A DNA stretch of 64,000 nt. Origin: Marivita lacus. GTDB lineage: Bacteria; Pseudomonadota; Alphaproteobacteria; Rhodobacterales; Rhodobacteraceae. The notes beneath the pieces are model-generated. The model worked only from the letters and a program-made list of their open reading frames with translations. It made no database searches and was not told where the DNA came from. Made by a program: the position numbers and the translations under genes. This document shows positions 52,766 through 62,497 of the stretch, in pieces. The stretch lies in contig NZ_BMFC01000005.1 in NCBI RefSeq assembly GCF_014637725.1, positions 1 to 64,000 of the forward strand, given 5' to 3'. Position 1 is the first letter of the stretch, and each line of letters opens with the position of its first letter.

Positions 52766-53512
52766 TCAGACCAGCATCCCGCCATCTGTGTCGTCACCGG
52801 CCTCTTCGAGAAGCAGGGTCATGTCCGGCACCGTGACATGCCGCTTGCCTTCAAGCGTGATGATCCCGTCCTTCTTCAACGCCGACACCTGCCGCGACAC
52901 GGTCTCGAGCGTCAGGCCAAGGTAATCCGCCATTGCCTCGCGGGTCAGGGGCAGGTCGAACGTCACCGGGCCATCGAGCCGTCCCATGTTCAGAGTCGCG
53001 TCGCGCCGTGCAATGATCGACAGCAGCGACGCAATCTTCTCGCGCGCAGTCTTGCGCCCCAGAACCAGCATCCATTCGCGCGCGGCATCCAGCTCATCCA
53101 GCGTCATCTGCAACAGGCGTTGGGCGATATGCGGCGTGCGCTCCATCAGGTCTTCGAAAGGGGCCTTGCGGAAACAGCACATCACCACGTCGGTGGTTGC
53201 GACCACGTCATAGGCTGCAGTTGAACGTCCCGGCCGTCCCACGAAATCACTGGGCAGCAAAAGACCCACCATCTGCGTGCGCCCGTCTTCCATGGTCTGG
53301 GTCAGTGTTGCGATTCCCGACACGACCGACCCCACGAAATCCATGCGGTCACCAGACCAGATCACCGTCTGTCCTGCCTCGAAGCGGCGATAATACTTGA
53401 TGTCCTCAAGACGCTCCAACTCGTCCGTTTCGCACCGGGCGCAGACGGCGCGGTGACGGATCGGGCAGTCGTTGCAATCCTGCGTGACGGAGAGATGATC
53501 TTCTTTCAACAT
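52766..53512 (-). CDS. fnrL: FNR-type oxygen-responsive regulator FnrL
   Basis: FnrL activates genes under low oxygen through a 4Fe-4S cluster. The 248-residue protein has four N-terminal cysteines (13, 16, 24 and 27) in the DCNDCPIRHRAVCARC block, a cAMP-type beta-roll, a dimer helix and the DNA-binding motif ETVSRQVSALKKDG, whose E-xx-SR reads the TTGAT half-site. I use the ATG at 53512; the longer frame starts inside the FNR box. Its own promoter contains that box, so autoregulation is likely. It diverges from hemN. Confidence 0.92.
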   Translation of the reverse strand: MLKEDHLSVTQDCNDCPIRHRAVCARCETDELERLEDIKYYRRFEAGQTVIWSGDRMDFVGSVVSGIATLTQTMEDGRTQMVGLLLPSDFVGRPGRSTAAYDVVATTDVVMCCFRKAPFEDLMERTPHIAQRLLQMTLDELDAAREWMLVLGRKTAREKIASLLSIIARRDATLNMGRLDGPVTFDLPLTREAMADYLGLTLETVSRQVSALKKDGIITLEGKRHVTVPDMTLLLEEAGDDTDGGMLV

Positions 53513-53522
53513 GGTTCCGGTC

Positions 53523-53536
53523 TTGATCTGTATCAA
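53523..53536. promoter_or_regulatory. FNR box between fnrL and hemN
   Basis: TTGATCTGTATCAA fits the TTGAT-N4-ATCAA consensus perfectly. It ends 11 bp before the fnrL ATG and begins 43 bp before the hemN ATG. The position close to fnrL suits repression of fnrL, while the hemN spacing is unusual (see the finding on this site). Confidence 0.92.
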
Positions 53537-53565
53537 AGATGATTTTGGTTCTGTGATTTAATGGT

Positions 53566-54927
53566 ATGCGCATGATAGCGAGAACACAACTTTCCCGTTT
53601 GGGACTATTCGACGCGAAGGTACCTCGGTATACGAGCTACCCGACCTCCCCTCATTTCAAAAACGACGTGAAACCGGGGGATTTCTCCCGCTGGATTGAG
53701 GCGATCCCGGAAAACTCGGACATATCGCTTTATCTGCATGTGCCGTTTTGTCGCCGCCTGTGCTGGTTTTGTGCCTGCCGAACGCAAGGCACCGCGAGCG
53801 GAGAGCCGGTTGCGGCCTATGTCGAAACGCTCAAGGATGAGTTGAAGCTGCTCAAACGGCATCTGCCGCGCGGCGTTCACCTGTCGCGGTTGCATTGGGG
53901 GGGCGGTACGCCAACATTGTTGTCGCCCGATCACATGCGGGATCTGTCCGCAGCTGTGCGCGACGTTGCCGATTTTGCGGAAAATTACGAATTTTCGGTC
54001 GAGATCGACCCGAACGAGATCGACGCGGCGCGTCTTGATGCCCTGTTCGACAGCGGGATGAACCGCGCATCCATCGGTGTGCAGGATTTCGACCCCGAGA
54101 TTCAAAAGACGATTGGCCGTGAACAAAGCTTCGACACCACGAAACACGCCGTCGACATGATCCGCCACCGCGGCATCCAGAGCCTGAACGCCGATATCCT
54201 CTATGGCCTGCCGGACCAGACCCGCAGCAAAATCGTCGATTCGGTGCAGAAACTGCTGTCGCTCTCACCCGACCGGGTGGCGCTCTATGGCTACGCCCAT
54301 GTGCCGTGGATGGCAAAACGGCAACAGATGATCCCATCCGACGCCCTGCCGCGCCCGGATGACCGGCTCAACCTCTTCGAGACCGCGCGCAAGCTGTTTG
54401 TCTGGGACAATTACGACGAGATCGGCATCGACCACTTCGCCACCAAGCAGGATGGTCTGTCCATCGCCGCCCGCAACGGCAAACTGCGGCGGAATTTTCA
54501 AGGCTATACCGATGACACGTCCGATGTGCTGGTCGGTCTTGGTGCCTCCTCGATCTCCAGGTTTCCGCAGGGCTATGCCCAGAACGCCCCCGCCACGTCG
54601 GCCTATACCAAGGCGATCCGCGCCCATGAGTTTTCGACAGTACGCGGCCACAGCTTTACCGAAGACGACAAGCTGCGTGCGCGGATGATCGAAATGCTCA
54701 TGTGCGATTTCCGCATCGATACCGCCGAACTGGTACGTGACCACGACACGACCGAAGCAGAGGTGACCGCGATGTTCAGGCGCGCCAATGCGGAATTCGA
54801 GGACATGCTGGTCATCGACGAAAAAGGCCTGTTCGTCCCGCCTGATGCCCGTCCCTTGACGCGGATCATCGCGCGGAGCTTCGACGCCTATGACCTGTCC
54901 TCAGCGGGACACAGCTCGGCAATCTAA
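53566..54927 (+). CDS. hemN: Oxygen-independent coproporphyrinogen III oxidase
   Basis: HemN is a radical SAM enzyme that makes protoporphyrinogen IX without O2. The 453-residue protein has YTSYPTSPHF near 20 and the cluster-binding CRRLCWFCAC near 63-72 with the CxxxCxxC cysteines and the fourth nearby. GGGTPTLLS near 110 and EIDPNEID near 145 bind SAM. It starts at ATG 53566 or at the ATG two codons later (53572); ribosome sites are poor for both. Its TAA overlaps the convergent yejF stop by 4 bp. Confidence 0.95.
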   Translation: MRMIARTQLSRLGLFDAKVPRYTSYPTSPHFKNDVKPGDFSRWIEAIPENSDISLYLHVPFCRRLCWFCACRTQGTASGEPVAAYVETLKDELKLLKRHLPRGVHLSRLHWGGGTPTLLSPDHMRDLSAAVRDVADFAENYEFSVEIDPNEIDAARLDALFDSGMNRASIGVQDFDPEIQKTIGREQSFDTTKHAVDMIRHRGIQSLNADILYGLPDQTRSKIVDSVQKLLSLSPDRVALYGYAHVPWMAKRQQMIPSDALPRPDDRLNLFETARKLFVWDNYDEIGIDHFATKQDGLSIAARNGKLRRNFQGYTDDTSDVLVGLGASSISRFPQGYAQNAPATSAYTKAIRAHEFSTVRGHSFTEDDKLRARMIEMLMCDFRIDTAELVRDHDTTEAEVTAMFRRANAEFEDMLVIDEKGLFVPPDARPLTRIIARSFDAYDLSSAGHSSAI

Positions 54928-56516
54928 CTCGCCAGATCGAACGCCGCCGCCATCAATGTCTTGGTATACTCCGTCTGCGGATTGGTGAACACGTCTGACG
55001 CCGACCCGTATTCCACCACATCCCCGGCCTTCATCACGATCACCTTGTGCGACATCGCCCGCACCACCTTGAGGTCGTGGCTGATGAAGAGATAGGCCAG
55101 ATCGTATTTCCGTTGCAGGTCCCGCAGCAGGTTCACGATCTGCACCTGTACCGTCATGTCCAGCGCAGACGTAGGTTCGTCCAGCACCACCAGTTTCGGG
55201 CGCAGCACCATGGCCCGCGCAATCGCGATGCGCTGCCTCTGACCGCCGGAAAACTCGTGCGGGTAGCGGTGCATCGTCGCTGGATCTAGACCCACCTCGG
55301 TCATCACCTCGGTCACCAGTTCGCGGCTCGACCGGCCGTCCGGCGATCCGTGTACACCCAAACCCTCGGCGATGATCTGTTCGCAGGTCATGCGCGGACT
55401 GAGGCTTCCATAGGGGTCCTGGAACACGATCTGCATCTGGCTGCGCAACCGCCGCAATTCGCGGGTTGGCCAATCGCGCACGTTCTGCCCGCGATAGGTG
55501 ATGCCGCCTTCCGACTGGATCAGCCGCATGATCGCCAGCGCCAGTGTCGTCTTGCCTGACCCGGATTCGCCCACGATACCCACGGTTTCACCCGCCCGGA
55601 CGGCGATGGTCGCGTCATTGACCGCCTTCACATAGCCGACGGTGCGTTTCAGAAACCCTTTCTGGATCGGGAACCAGATCTTGAGGTTGTCTGTCCGCGC
55701 GATTTCTTCCGCACCTTCCTTGACCGGATCGGGTGACCCGGTGGATTCGGCACTCAGAAGCATCTGCGTATAGGGGTGCTGCGGGTTGGCGAAAATCTCG
55801 CGCGTCGGCCCGGTCTCGACGATCTCGCCATCCTTCATCACGCAGACCCGGTCCGCGATCTTGCGCACGATGGCAAGGTCATGAGTGATGAACAGCAGGC
55901 TCATGTCTTCGGCCTGTTTCAGGTCGGCCAACAATTTCAGGATCTGCGCCTGAATGGTGACGTCCAGTGCCGTCGTCGGCTCGTCCGCAATGAGCAGTTC
56001 CGGCCCGTTCGCCAGCGCCATCGCGATCATCACGCGCTGCCGTTGGCCGCCTGACAACTGGTGCGGATAGGCGCCCAGTCGGCTTTCAGGGTCACGAATA
56101 CCCACCTTGTTGAGCAGTTCGATGATCCGGTCCCGCGCGGCGGAACCTGTCAGACCCTGGTGCAGCGCGATGGATTCCGCCAACTGCTTTTCCAGCGTGT
56201 GCAGCGGGTTGAGCGACGTCATCGGCTCCTGAAAGATAAAGCTGATGTCATTGCCCCGGATGCGCCGCAACTGCGCGTCGTCCGCGCCGACCATCTCTTC
56301 GCCATTGTAAAGCACCGACCCCGCAACCCGCGCGGAATCGCCCAACAGCGATACGGTGGACAGCGCAGTGACCGACTTGCCCGACCCGGATTCCCCCACC
56401 AATGCAACTGTCTCGCCGCGTTCGATGTGAAAGGACACGCCCCGCACCGCGGCCACGGTTTCACCGTCCTGCCGGAATCCGACACTCAGGTTGCTGACCT
56501 CGAGGATCTTGCTCAT
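54924..56516 (-). CDS. yejF: Peptide ABC transporter double ATP-binding protein (YejF)
   Basis: The 530-residue protein contains two complete ABC domains: Walker A ([13 protein letters not shown]) near 40 and again ([14 protein letters not shown]) near 318. There are two [15 protein letters not shown]-type signatures and two Walker B motifs ([12 protein letters not shown] and [12 protein letters not shown]). This tandem layout is typical of YejF in the microcin C/peptide importer. It is the last gene of yejABEF, overlapping yejE by 4 bp. Confidence 0.93.
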   Translation of the reverse strand: MSKILEVSNLSVGFRQDGETVAAVRGVSFHIERGETVALVGESGSGKSVTALSTVSLLGDSARVAGSVLYNGEEMVGADDAQLRRIRGNDISFIFQEPMTSLNPLHTLEKQLAESIALHQGLTGSAARDRIIELLNKVGIRDPESRLGAYPHQLSGGQRQRVMIAMALANGPELLIADEPTTALDVTIQAQILKLLADLKQAEDMSLLFITHDLAIVRKIADRVCVMKDGEIVETGPTREIFANPQHPYTQMLLSAESTGSPDPVKEGAEEIARTDNLKIWFPIQKGFLKRTVGYVKAVNDATIAVRAGETVGIVGESGSGKTTLALAIMRLIQSEGGITYRGQNVRDWPTRELRRLRSQMQIVFQDPYGSLSPRMTCEQIIAEGLGVHGSPDGRSSRELVTEVMTEVGLDPATMHRYPHEFSGGQRQRIAIARAMVLRPKLVVLDEPTSALDMTVQVQIVNLLRDLQRKYDLAYLFISHDLKVVRAMSHKVIVMKAGDVVEYGSASDVFTNPQTEYTKTLMAAAFDLAS

Positions 56517-57703
56517 GTAAATGTCTTTCTCGGGTCAAACGCGTCGCGCACGCCTTCGAAGATGAACACCAGCAGCGACAGCATCAGCGCGAACACGAAG
56601 AACGCGGTAAAGCCCAGCCATGGTGCTTGCAGGTTCTGCTTGGCCTGAAGCGTCAACTCGCCCAGCGATGGCGCCGATGATGGCAGGCCGAAACCAAGGA
56701 AGTCCAGACCGGCCAAAGTTGAGATTGTCCCTGTCACGATGAAGGGCAACATGGTCAGCGTCGCCACCATCGCGTTGGGCAGCATGTGTCTGAACATGAT
56801 CGTCGTATTGCTGACGCCCAGTGCCTTGGCGGCGCGGACATATTCAAGGTTCCGCGCCCGCAGGAATTCCGCCCGCACCACGCCCACCAAAGCGGTCCAG
56901 CCGAACAGCACTGTGAGAAACACAAGCAGCCAGAAACTGCGCCCCAATATCGCGAAGAGGATGATGATGATGTAAAGCGACGGGGTCGAGGACCAGATCT
57001 CTATGATCCGCTGGAAGATGAGATCCAGCCAGCCGCCGAAATAGCCTTGCAATGCACCCGCCACAACACCAACGACGCTGGCCAGCACGGTCACGATCAG
57101 GGTGAAAAAGATCGACAGACGGAACCCGTAGATCACCCGCGCCATCACATCGCGCTTGGTGTCGTCCGTGCCCAGCCAATTCTGCTCGCTCGGGGGCAAG
57201 GGAGCGGCACCTGGACGGTCTACCGGGGTCTGGAAGTCATACGGGATCACGGGCCAGATCGACCAGCCCTTGTAGAAATCCCCATCCAGAACCGTGCCCG
57301 CATCGACCTGTTCGATCAGACCTTCGGGATCGTCGAAACAGGCATCGAGCCCGCCGGTGCGGATCAGACATTTCACCTCTGGGTCGCGATACGCGGCCTC
57401 GGTTCTGAAATCGCCGCCGAAATCGGTCTCGGCGTAGAAGTTGAAGATCGGGGTGTAGAACTCGCCGCGATACTGCACGAGGATCGGTTTGTCGTTGGCG
57501 ATGAACTCGGCAAAGAGCGACATGCCGAACAGCACGCAGAAAATGATCAGCGACCAGAACGCGCGGCGGTTCCGCTTGAAGTTGTTCCACCGTCGCTGGT
57601 TCAGGGGCGACAGGGTGAAGCGGCTGCGCACCGGCGCGACAGGCACAGCCGGGCTGGGTTCGGTCACGATATCGCGGTCACCCGGTTCGGGATTGGCGGC
57701 CAT
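56513..57703 (-). CDS. yejE: Peptide ABC transporter permease (YejE)
   Basis: The 396-residue permease has one N-terminal membrane helix (about 48-68), a periplasmic region of about 110 residues with two cysteines (CLIRTGGLDACFDD), then about five helices. The coupling loop RAAKALGVSNTTIMFRHMLP lies near 290. It overlaps yejF by 4 bp and lies 3 bp after yejB. Confidence 0.92.
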   Translation of the reverse strand: MAANPEPGDRDIVTEPSPAVPVAPVRSRFTLSPLNQRRWNNFKRNRRAFWSLIIFCVLFGMSLFAEFIANDKPILVQYRGEFYTPIFNFYAETDFGGDFRTEAAYRDPEVKCLIRTGGLDACFDDPEGLIEQVDAGTVLDGDFYKGWSIWPVIPYDFQTPVDRPGAAPLPPSEQNWLGTDDTKRDVMARVIYGFRLSIFFTLIVTVLASVVGVVAGALQGYFGGWLDLIFQRIIEIWSSTPSLYIIIILFAILGRSFWLLVFLTVLFGWTALVGVVRAEFLRARNLEYVRAAKALGVSNTTIMFRHMLPNAMVATLTMLPFIVTGTISTLAGLDFLGFGLPSSAPSLGELTLQAKQNLQAPWLGFTAFFVFALMLSLLVFIFEGVRDAFDPRKTFT

Positions 57704-57706
57704 GCG

Positions 57707-58867
57707 TCAGCCCTCCCGCTTTTCGAAGTCGATGCGCGGATCGACCAGAACATACATCAGGTCCGACAGGATGCCGACCACCAGCCCGATCAGACCGAAC
57801 ACGAAGAGTGTGCCAAAGATCACCGGATAATCCCGCGCCACCGCTGCCTCAAAGCCAAGTCGGCCCAGACCGTCCAGCGAAAAGATCGTCTCGATGATGA
57901 GCGAGCCGGAAAAGAACACTCCGATGAACACCGCCGGAAAGCCTGCGATCACGATCAGCATCGCGTTGCGGAACACATGGCCATAAAGCACCTGGCGTTC
58001 CGCCAGCCCCTTGGCCCGTGCGGTGATCACGTACTGCTTCTTGATCTCGTCCAGAAAGCTGTTCTTGGTCAGCAGCGTCAGCGTTGCAAAGGCCGAGATG
58101 GTCGAGGCCAGAACCGGCAGGAAGATGTGCCAGAAATAATCCGCAATCTTGGCAAAGAACGGCAGCTGATCCCAATTGTCCGAGGTCAGCCCCCTGAGCG
58201 GGAATATCTGGAAATACGACCCGCCTGCAAAGAGCACCAGCAACAGGATCGCGAACAGGAAACCCGGGATCGCATAGGCCACGATGATGGCCGCGGACGT
58301 ATAGGTGTCGAACGGTGTGCCGTCCTTGACCGCCTTGCGGATACCCAGCGGGATCGACACGATATAGGCGATGATCGTTGACCACAGGCCCAATGAGATC
58401 GACACCGGCATCTTTTCCAGCACCAGTTCCATCACGCCGATCGACCGGAAATAGCTTTCTCCGAAATCCAGCCGCAGATAGTTCCACATCATCATGCCAA
58501 AGCGTTCGACCGCGCCGATCGCCTCTTTCTCGCAGGCTGGATCATCCAGATTCGGCTCGCCGACATAGCCCTCCTCGCAGACGATCCGGGCAAAGCCGAA
58601 CTCGATCTCCAGCGTTTCGATGAATTCCTTGGGCAGCCCGCGCGCGCCGATATAGTCGCTGTCGGAGCCGAATGTTTCCTCGACATTCTGGTTCCCACCG
58701 CCATCACCCGAGAACCCGGCGAACACGTCGCCCTCGCCCTGGATACGGGCCAGCGCCTGCTCGATCGGTCCACCGGGGACGAATTGCGTCAGGGCAAAAT
58801 TGATGACCATGATCCCGAACAGGGTCGGAATGATCAGCAACAACCGTCGAAGAATATAAGCTCCCAA
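57707..58867 (-). CDS. yejB: Peptide ABC transporter permease (YejB)
   Basis: The 386-residue permease starts with the usual [20 protein letters not shown] helix and has an inserted periplasmic segment (about 45-130). The YejB/DppB-type core with the coupling loop [20 protein letters not shown] near 277 follows. The start is the TTG at 58867, 8 bp after yejA; AGG lies 10 bases before it. Length fits the family. Confidence 0.91.
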   Translation of the reverse strand: MGAYILRRLLLIIPTLFGIMVINFALTQFVPGGPIEQALARIQGEGDVFAGFSGDGGGNQNVEETFGSDSDYIGARGLPKEFIETLEIEFGFARIVCEEGYVGEPNLDDPACEKEAIGAVERFGMMMWNYLRLDFGESYFRSIGVMELVLEKMPVSISLGLWSTIIAYIVSIPLGIRKAVKDGTPFDTYTSAAIIVAYAIPGFLFAILLLVLFAGGSYFQIFPLRGLTSDNWDQLPFFAKIADYFWHIFLPVLASTISAFATLTLLTKNSFLDEIKKQYVITARAKGLAERQVLYGHVFRNAMLIVIAGFPAVFIGVFFSGSLIIETIFSLDGLGRLGFEAAVARDYPVIFGTLFVFGLIGLVVGILSDLMYVLVDPRIDFEKREG

Positions 58868-58874
58868 GGGTCAG

Positions 58875-60824
58875 TTACCTCAGCGCGCCAGCAGCCCGGA
58901 GGGCCTCGTATTTCTCTTCGTTGAACCACCAGAAATCCAGAACGCCCAAGCCCAGCAAGGGCAGGTCTTCGGGACGTTCGAACATGTCGAAATAGGCGAT
59001 CCAGTATTCAGGCACGTACCCGGCATGGGCGACGATCCGTTCGTACCGAAGCGCGCGGTCCAGCGCTGTCAGCGCGGTGATTTCGTCCTCGCGCGTCTCC
59101 GCGTTAAGCGCGGCTTCGATGATCGCATCCACCACAGGGCTGCGCAGCGCCGACGGGTTCCAGGATGACACTTCCGCCGTCTCGGACCCGAAAAGCTGTT
59201 TCAGCCCTGTGCCGACGGTCGAGAAGGTCTGAACCGACGTCTGGATCATGTCATAATCCTTGTCGAGGAACCGCTGCTGCCCCTGTGCGGAATCCACCGC
59301 GTTTGCATTCACTTCGATGCCCCAGTTCCGCAGCGTGTTCACATAGGTCTCGATGGTGGCTTGCCGCGTGTCGTCCCATGTGGACAACACGAGGAAATCG
59401 AGCGTCATCTGCTGACCGTTGGCATCGACCATGCGGCCCTGATCGTCGACCGTCCAGCCTTCATCGGCAAGAATACGCATGGCCGCACGCTGGTTCCTGC
59501 GGTCGGACGGATCGTCCTTGTTCGAACTGTGCGGCATGACCGCCGGTTCGGTCAGCATGTCTTGCGGAACCACGTCGCCCAGCGACTGCAGGAACGCCAG
59601 TTCGGCCCCTTGCGGCACGCCTTTGGCTTCCCACTCCTGACCTTCGGCAAAGGAATTGCGCTGCGTGGTCAGGTCGAATTCCAGCGACTCGCGCGTCCAT
59701 TCGAAATTGAAGGCCAGCGACAGCGCGTGGCGCACATTGCGGTTGTCGACCGGTGCGCGCAGCGTGTTGAAGACAACCCCGGAGTTGAGCGGCGCGGTCT
59801 TGTCGGGCAATTCCTCGCGGACGGCATGGCCTTCGTTGATCGCCGGGAAATCATAGCCCGTGGCCCAGCGTTTGCTCGATCCTTCGGACCGGAACGTATA
59901 TTCGCCCGCCTTGAACGCCTCGAACTCAGCCGTGGCATCCGCGAAGTACTCGATGCGGATGCGGTCGAAATTGTGCCGGCCCACGTTCACCGGATGATCC
60001 CAGCCCCAGTAGTTGGGGTTGCGTTCGTAGACCACGTAGCGGTTGAACTCATAATCTCCGACCTGGTACGGCCCGGTCCCCATGGGCGACAGCACCGAGG
60101 GTTCATCCAGCCGCTCGCCGGTTTCCTGATACCAGTCCTCGGACAGCACGATCATGCCCCCCACCTGGCTGATCAGCGACCGGCGCGAGATGTCATCGAC
60201 GAACTTGTACCGCAGCGTGAGGTCATCGATCACCTCGACGCCTTCGATCCGTTCGCTGACCGACCGCGAGAATGACCGGATGCCCTGTTCGAGGAACAGG
60301 TTGAACGTGAAGGCTGCATCCTGCGCGCGCACTGGCGCGCCGTTCCGGAACACCACGTCATCGCGCATGTGGAATACGCACCATTCCTTGGATTTCGGGT
60401 ACTCGATCTCGCGCGCGATCAGGCAATACTGGTCGGTCAGCGAATCCGCCGGAACGGCCGTTCCGAACGCGTCACCCGCCAGAAGCGACTCTCCGACCAC
60501 GTCCGAATTGGTCTGCGGATTGCCGCGCCAGGCCCAGCGGTTGAACCCGTCGAACGTGCCGCGTGCGCTCAGGGTGATCTGCCCGCCCTTGGGCGCATCG
60601 GGGTTCACGTAGTTGAAATGCGAGAAATCCGGCGGATAGAGCAGGTCACCAAAATAGGAATAGCCATGGGACCGGATGATCTCGTCATCCCCGCCATGAC
60701 TTGCCGCGAAGGACAGAGTGCCCGAGGCACCCGCACCTGCCGCGACGGCGCTGCCACCCAGCAATTTCAGCGTTTGACGACGATTCATGTCTGCAAAGGA
60801 GGGCCGGACGCGTCTGTGGGGCAT
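58875..60824 (-). CDS. yejA: Peptide-binding periplasmic protein (YejA)
   Basis: The 649-residue protein is the binding component of the Yej importer (solute-binding protein family 5). It has a twin-arginine signal (NRRQTLKLLGGSAV) near residues 13-26, then HGYSYFGDLLYPPDFSHFNY typical of YejA. I chose the ATG at 60824, with GGAG eight bases upstream; ATG 60830 is too close to the site and ATG 60788 lacks one. It is the first gene of yejABEF. Confidence 0.92.
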   Translation of the reverse strand: MPHRRVRPSFADMNRRQTLKLLGGSAVAAGAGASGTLSFAASHGGDDEIIRSHGYSYFGDLLYPPDFSHFNYVNPDAPKGGQITLSARGTFDGFNRWAWRGNPQTNSDVVGESLLAGDAFGTAVPADSLTDQYCLIAREIEYPKSKEWCVFHMRDDVVFRNGAPVRAQDAAFTFNLFLEQGIRSFSRSVSERIEGVEVIDDLTLRYKFVDDISRRSLISQVGGMIVLSEDWYQETGERLDEPSVLSPMGTGPYQVGDYEFNRYVVYERNPNYWGWDHPVNVGRHNFDRIRIEYFADATAEFEAFKAGEYTFRSEGSSKRWATGYDFPAINEGHAVREELPDKTAPLNSGVVFNTLRAPVDNRNVRHALSLAFNFEWTRESLEFDLTTQRNSFAEGQEWEAKGVPQGAELAFLQSLGDVVPQDMLTEPAVMPHSSNKDDPSDRRNQRAAMRILADEGWTVDDQGRMVDANGQQMTLDFLVLSTWDDTRQATIETYVNTLRNWGIEVNANAVDSAQGQQRFLDKDYDMIQTSVQTFSTVGTGLKQLFGSETAEVSSWNPSALRSPVVDAIIEAALNAETREDEITALTALDRALRYERIVAHAGYVPEYWIAYFDMFERPEDLPLLGLGVLDFWWFNEEKYEALRAAGALR

Positions 60825-60958
60825 GTTCATGTCTCCGTGGCTCGAGTGTGCATCTCTGCATCCCTATGTAAGCTAAAGAACGAACTCGCCCACATTCAAG
60901 GTGAGAATGCGGGAGCCTCGGCCAAATGCCGAGGAAAAAACGTGATTGTGAAAAAGAA

Positions 60959-60984
60959 AGGCCGCCACCCGAGGGCAGCGGCCT
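60959..60984 (-). terminator. Intrinsic terminator after the cytochrome c gene
   Basis: AGGCCGC pairs with GCGGCCT (60959-60965 with 60978-60984). Read on the minus strand, a T-run follows at once. It lies 26 bp past the cytochrome c stop. Confidence 0.85.
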
Positions 60985-61009
60985 GATCCGTCAGAGCATG
61001 ATCCGTGGA

Positions 61010-61528
61010 TCAGTCCGAGAATGTCGCGAGGTATGCGATGAGGTTTGCGCGATCTTCGGAGTCGGACAATCCGGCAAAGCCCATCGACGTGCCGGGGGCC
61101 CAGCCGCGCGGGTTCTCGATGAAGCGGTAGAGGTTTTCCACGGTCCACACGTCGGCCACTTCGCTCAGCGCCCCCGAGTAGTTGAAACCCTCTGCGATGC
61201 CGACGTCACGACCCACGACGTTATAGAGATACGGTCCGGCGCGGTTTTCGCCAGCTTCCAGCACGTGGCACGCGCGGCACTTGCCCCACTGGCGCTCGCC
61301 CGCCGATGCGTCTGCTGTTTCGAGAAGCGTGTCGAAGTTGACTTCGGCGACAGCCTCTTCGGTCTCGGCCTCGTCCTCACCCGTCTCGATCACATAGACC
61401 GCAACAGCTTCACCATGGTCGCCGCCGACGTGATAAAGAGTCTCGGCTGCCCATTTGCCCAGAAGGAAGATCAGAAGCGCGCCACATAAGCTGCCGACGA
61501 TCTTGGTGAAGGTCATTGTATCCAACAT
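61010..61528 (-). CDS. cycM: Membrane-anchored c-type cytochrome (CycM/cytochrome cy-like)
   Basis: The 172-residue protein has an uncleaved N-terminal membrane helix (about 8-30), an acidic linker (about 36-65, with many Glu) and a class I cytochrome c domain. The haem site is CRACH at 84-88, and the sixth ligand is probably the Met in GTSMGFAG near 147. This plan matches cytochrome cy of Rhodobacter and CycM of rhizobia, which carry electrons from bc1 to oxidases such as cbb3 in this window. Confidence 0.9.
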   Translation of the reverse strand: MLDTMTFTKIVGSLCGALLIFLLGKWAAETLYHVGGDHGEAVAVYVIETGEDEAETEEAVAEVNFDTLLETADASAGERQWGKCRACHVLEAGENRAGPYLYNVVGRDVGIAEGFNYSGALSEVADVWTVENLYRFIENPRGWAPGTSMGFAGLSDSEDRANLIAYLATFSD

Positions 61529-61653
61529 TGTGTGCGTACCCGTCCGCTAGTGTTTCCTGCATGTCGCGCGGGTATCTATTGCTTCCCCTTCCGCAAGGCA
61601 AGGTGTAGAAGCCGCGACCAAACGCCCGGTGGGCCAGAATTGTCGGAGTCCGC

Positions 61654-62487
61654 ATGACCAACGCCATCGCTTTCCAGGGGGAATTGGGTGCCTATTCCCA
61701 CGAGGCCTGCCGCGACGCGCGCCCTGATATGACGCCTCTGCCCTGCCGCACCTTCGAGGACGTGATCGCTGCGGTTCAGACCGGCAAGGCCGATATGGCC
61801 ATGCTCCCGGTTGAAAACACGATCTATGGCCGGGTCGCCGACATTCACCGCCTGTTGCCCAAAAGCGGGCTCAAGATCGTCGATGAAGCCTTCGTGCGCG
61901 TGCACATCAACCTGCTCGCCGTGCCGGGTGCCAGGCTTGAAGACGTGACCGAGGCGCATTCACATCTGGTGCTGCTGCCGCAATGCGCGACCTTCCTGAC
62001 CAGGCATGGAATCCGTGGGCGGGTGAATGCCGACAACGCGCGTGCAGCCCGCGAAATCGCCGAACGCGGCGAGAAACACGCAGCCGCCCTTGCCAGCGAG
62101 CTGGCAGGAGAGATTTACGGCCTGAACGTGCTGGCCCGCCATATCGAGGACACCGACAGCAACACGACCCGTTTCCTGCTGATGGCCCGTGAGGGCGACA
62201 CCACGCGGCGTGGCGATCACGGCATGATGACCACCTTCGTCTTCCAGGTCCGCAACATTCCGGCGGCGCTCTACAAGGCGATGGGCGGTTTCGCGACGAA
62301 TGGCGTGAACATGACCAAGCTGGAGTCGTACATGGTTGACGGATCGTTTACCGCGACGCAGTTCTATGCCGATATCGAAGGCCACCCCGATGATCCTGCC
62401 GTGGATCGCGCGCTGGAAGAGCTGGATTACTTCACCGACATGCTGAACATCCTCGGCACCTATCCCCGCGACCCCCGCCGCGACTGA
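61654..62487 (+). CDS. pheA: Prephenate dehydratase
   Basis: The enzyme converts prephenate to phenylpyruvate for phenylalanine synthesis. The 277-residue protein has FQGELGAYSHEAC at the start, the active-site region AMLPVENTIYGRV near 48, and the NTTRFLLMAREG motif near 168. The C-terminal ACT domain includes ESYMVDGSFTATQFYADIEG, the phenylalanine-feedback site. It has no chorismate mutase domain. It diverges from cycM by 125 bp. Confidence 0.94.
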   Translation: MTNAIAFQGELGAYSHEACRDARPDMTPLPCRTFEDVIAAVQTGKADMAMLPVENTIYGRVADIHRLLPKSGLKIVDEAFVRVHINLLAVPGARLEDVTEAHSHLVLLPQCATFLTRHGIRGRVNADNARAAREIAERGEKHAAALASELAGEIYGLNVLARHIEDTDSNTTRFLLMAREGDTTRRGDHGMMTTFVFQVRNIPAALYKAMGGFATNGVNMTKLESYMVDGSFTATQFYADIEGHPDDPAVDRALEELDYFTDMLNILGTYPRDPRRD

Positions 62488-62497
62488 AGCGCGCGCC

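Noticed and set aside
56786-58381. 531-codon plus-strand frame across yejE and yejB
   Set aside because: It lies antisense to two permeases and is rich in His, Gln, Arg and Asp with no membrane or domain pattern.
60926-61489. 187-codon plus-strand frame over the cytochrome c gene
   Set aside because: It is antisense to a gene with a clear haem site and membrane anchor, and it crosses that gene's terminator.
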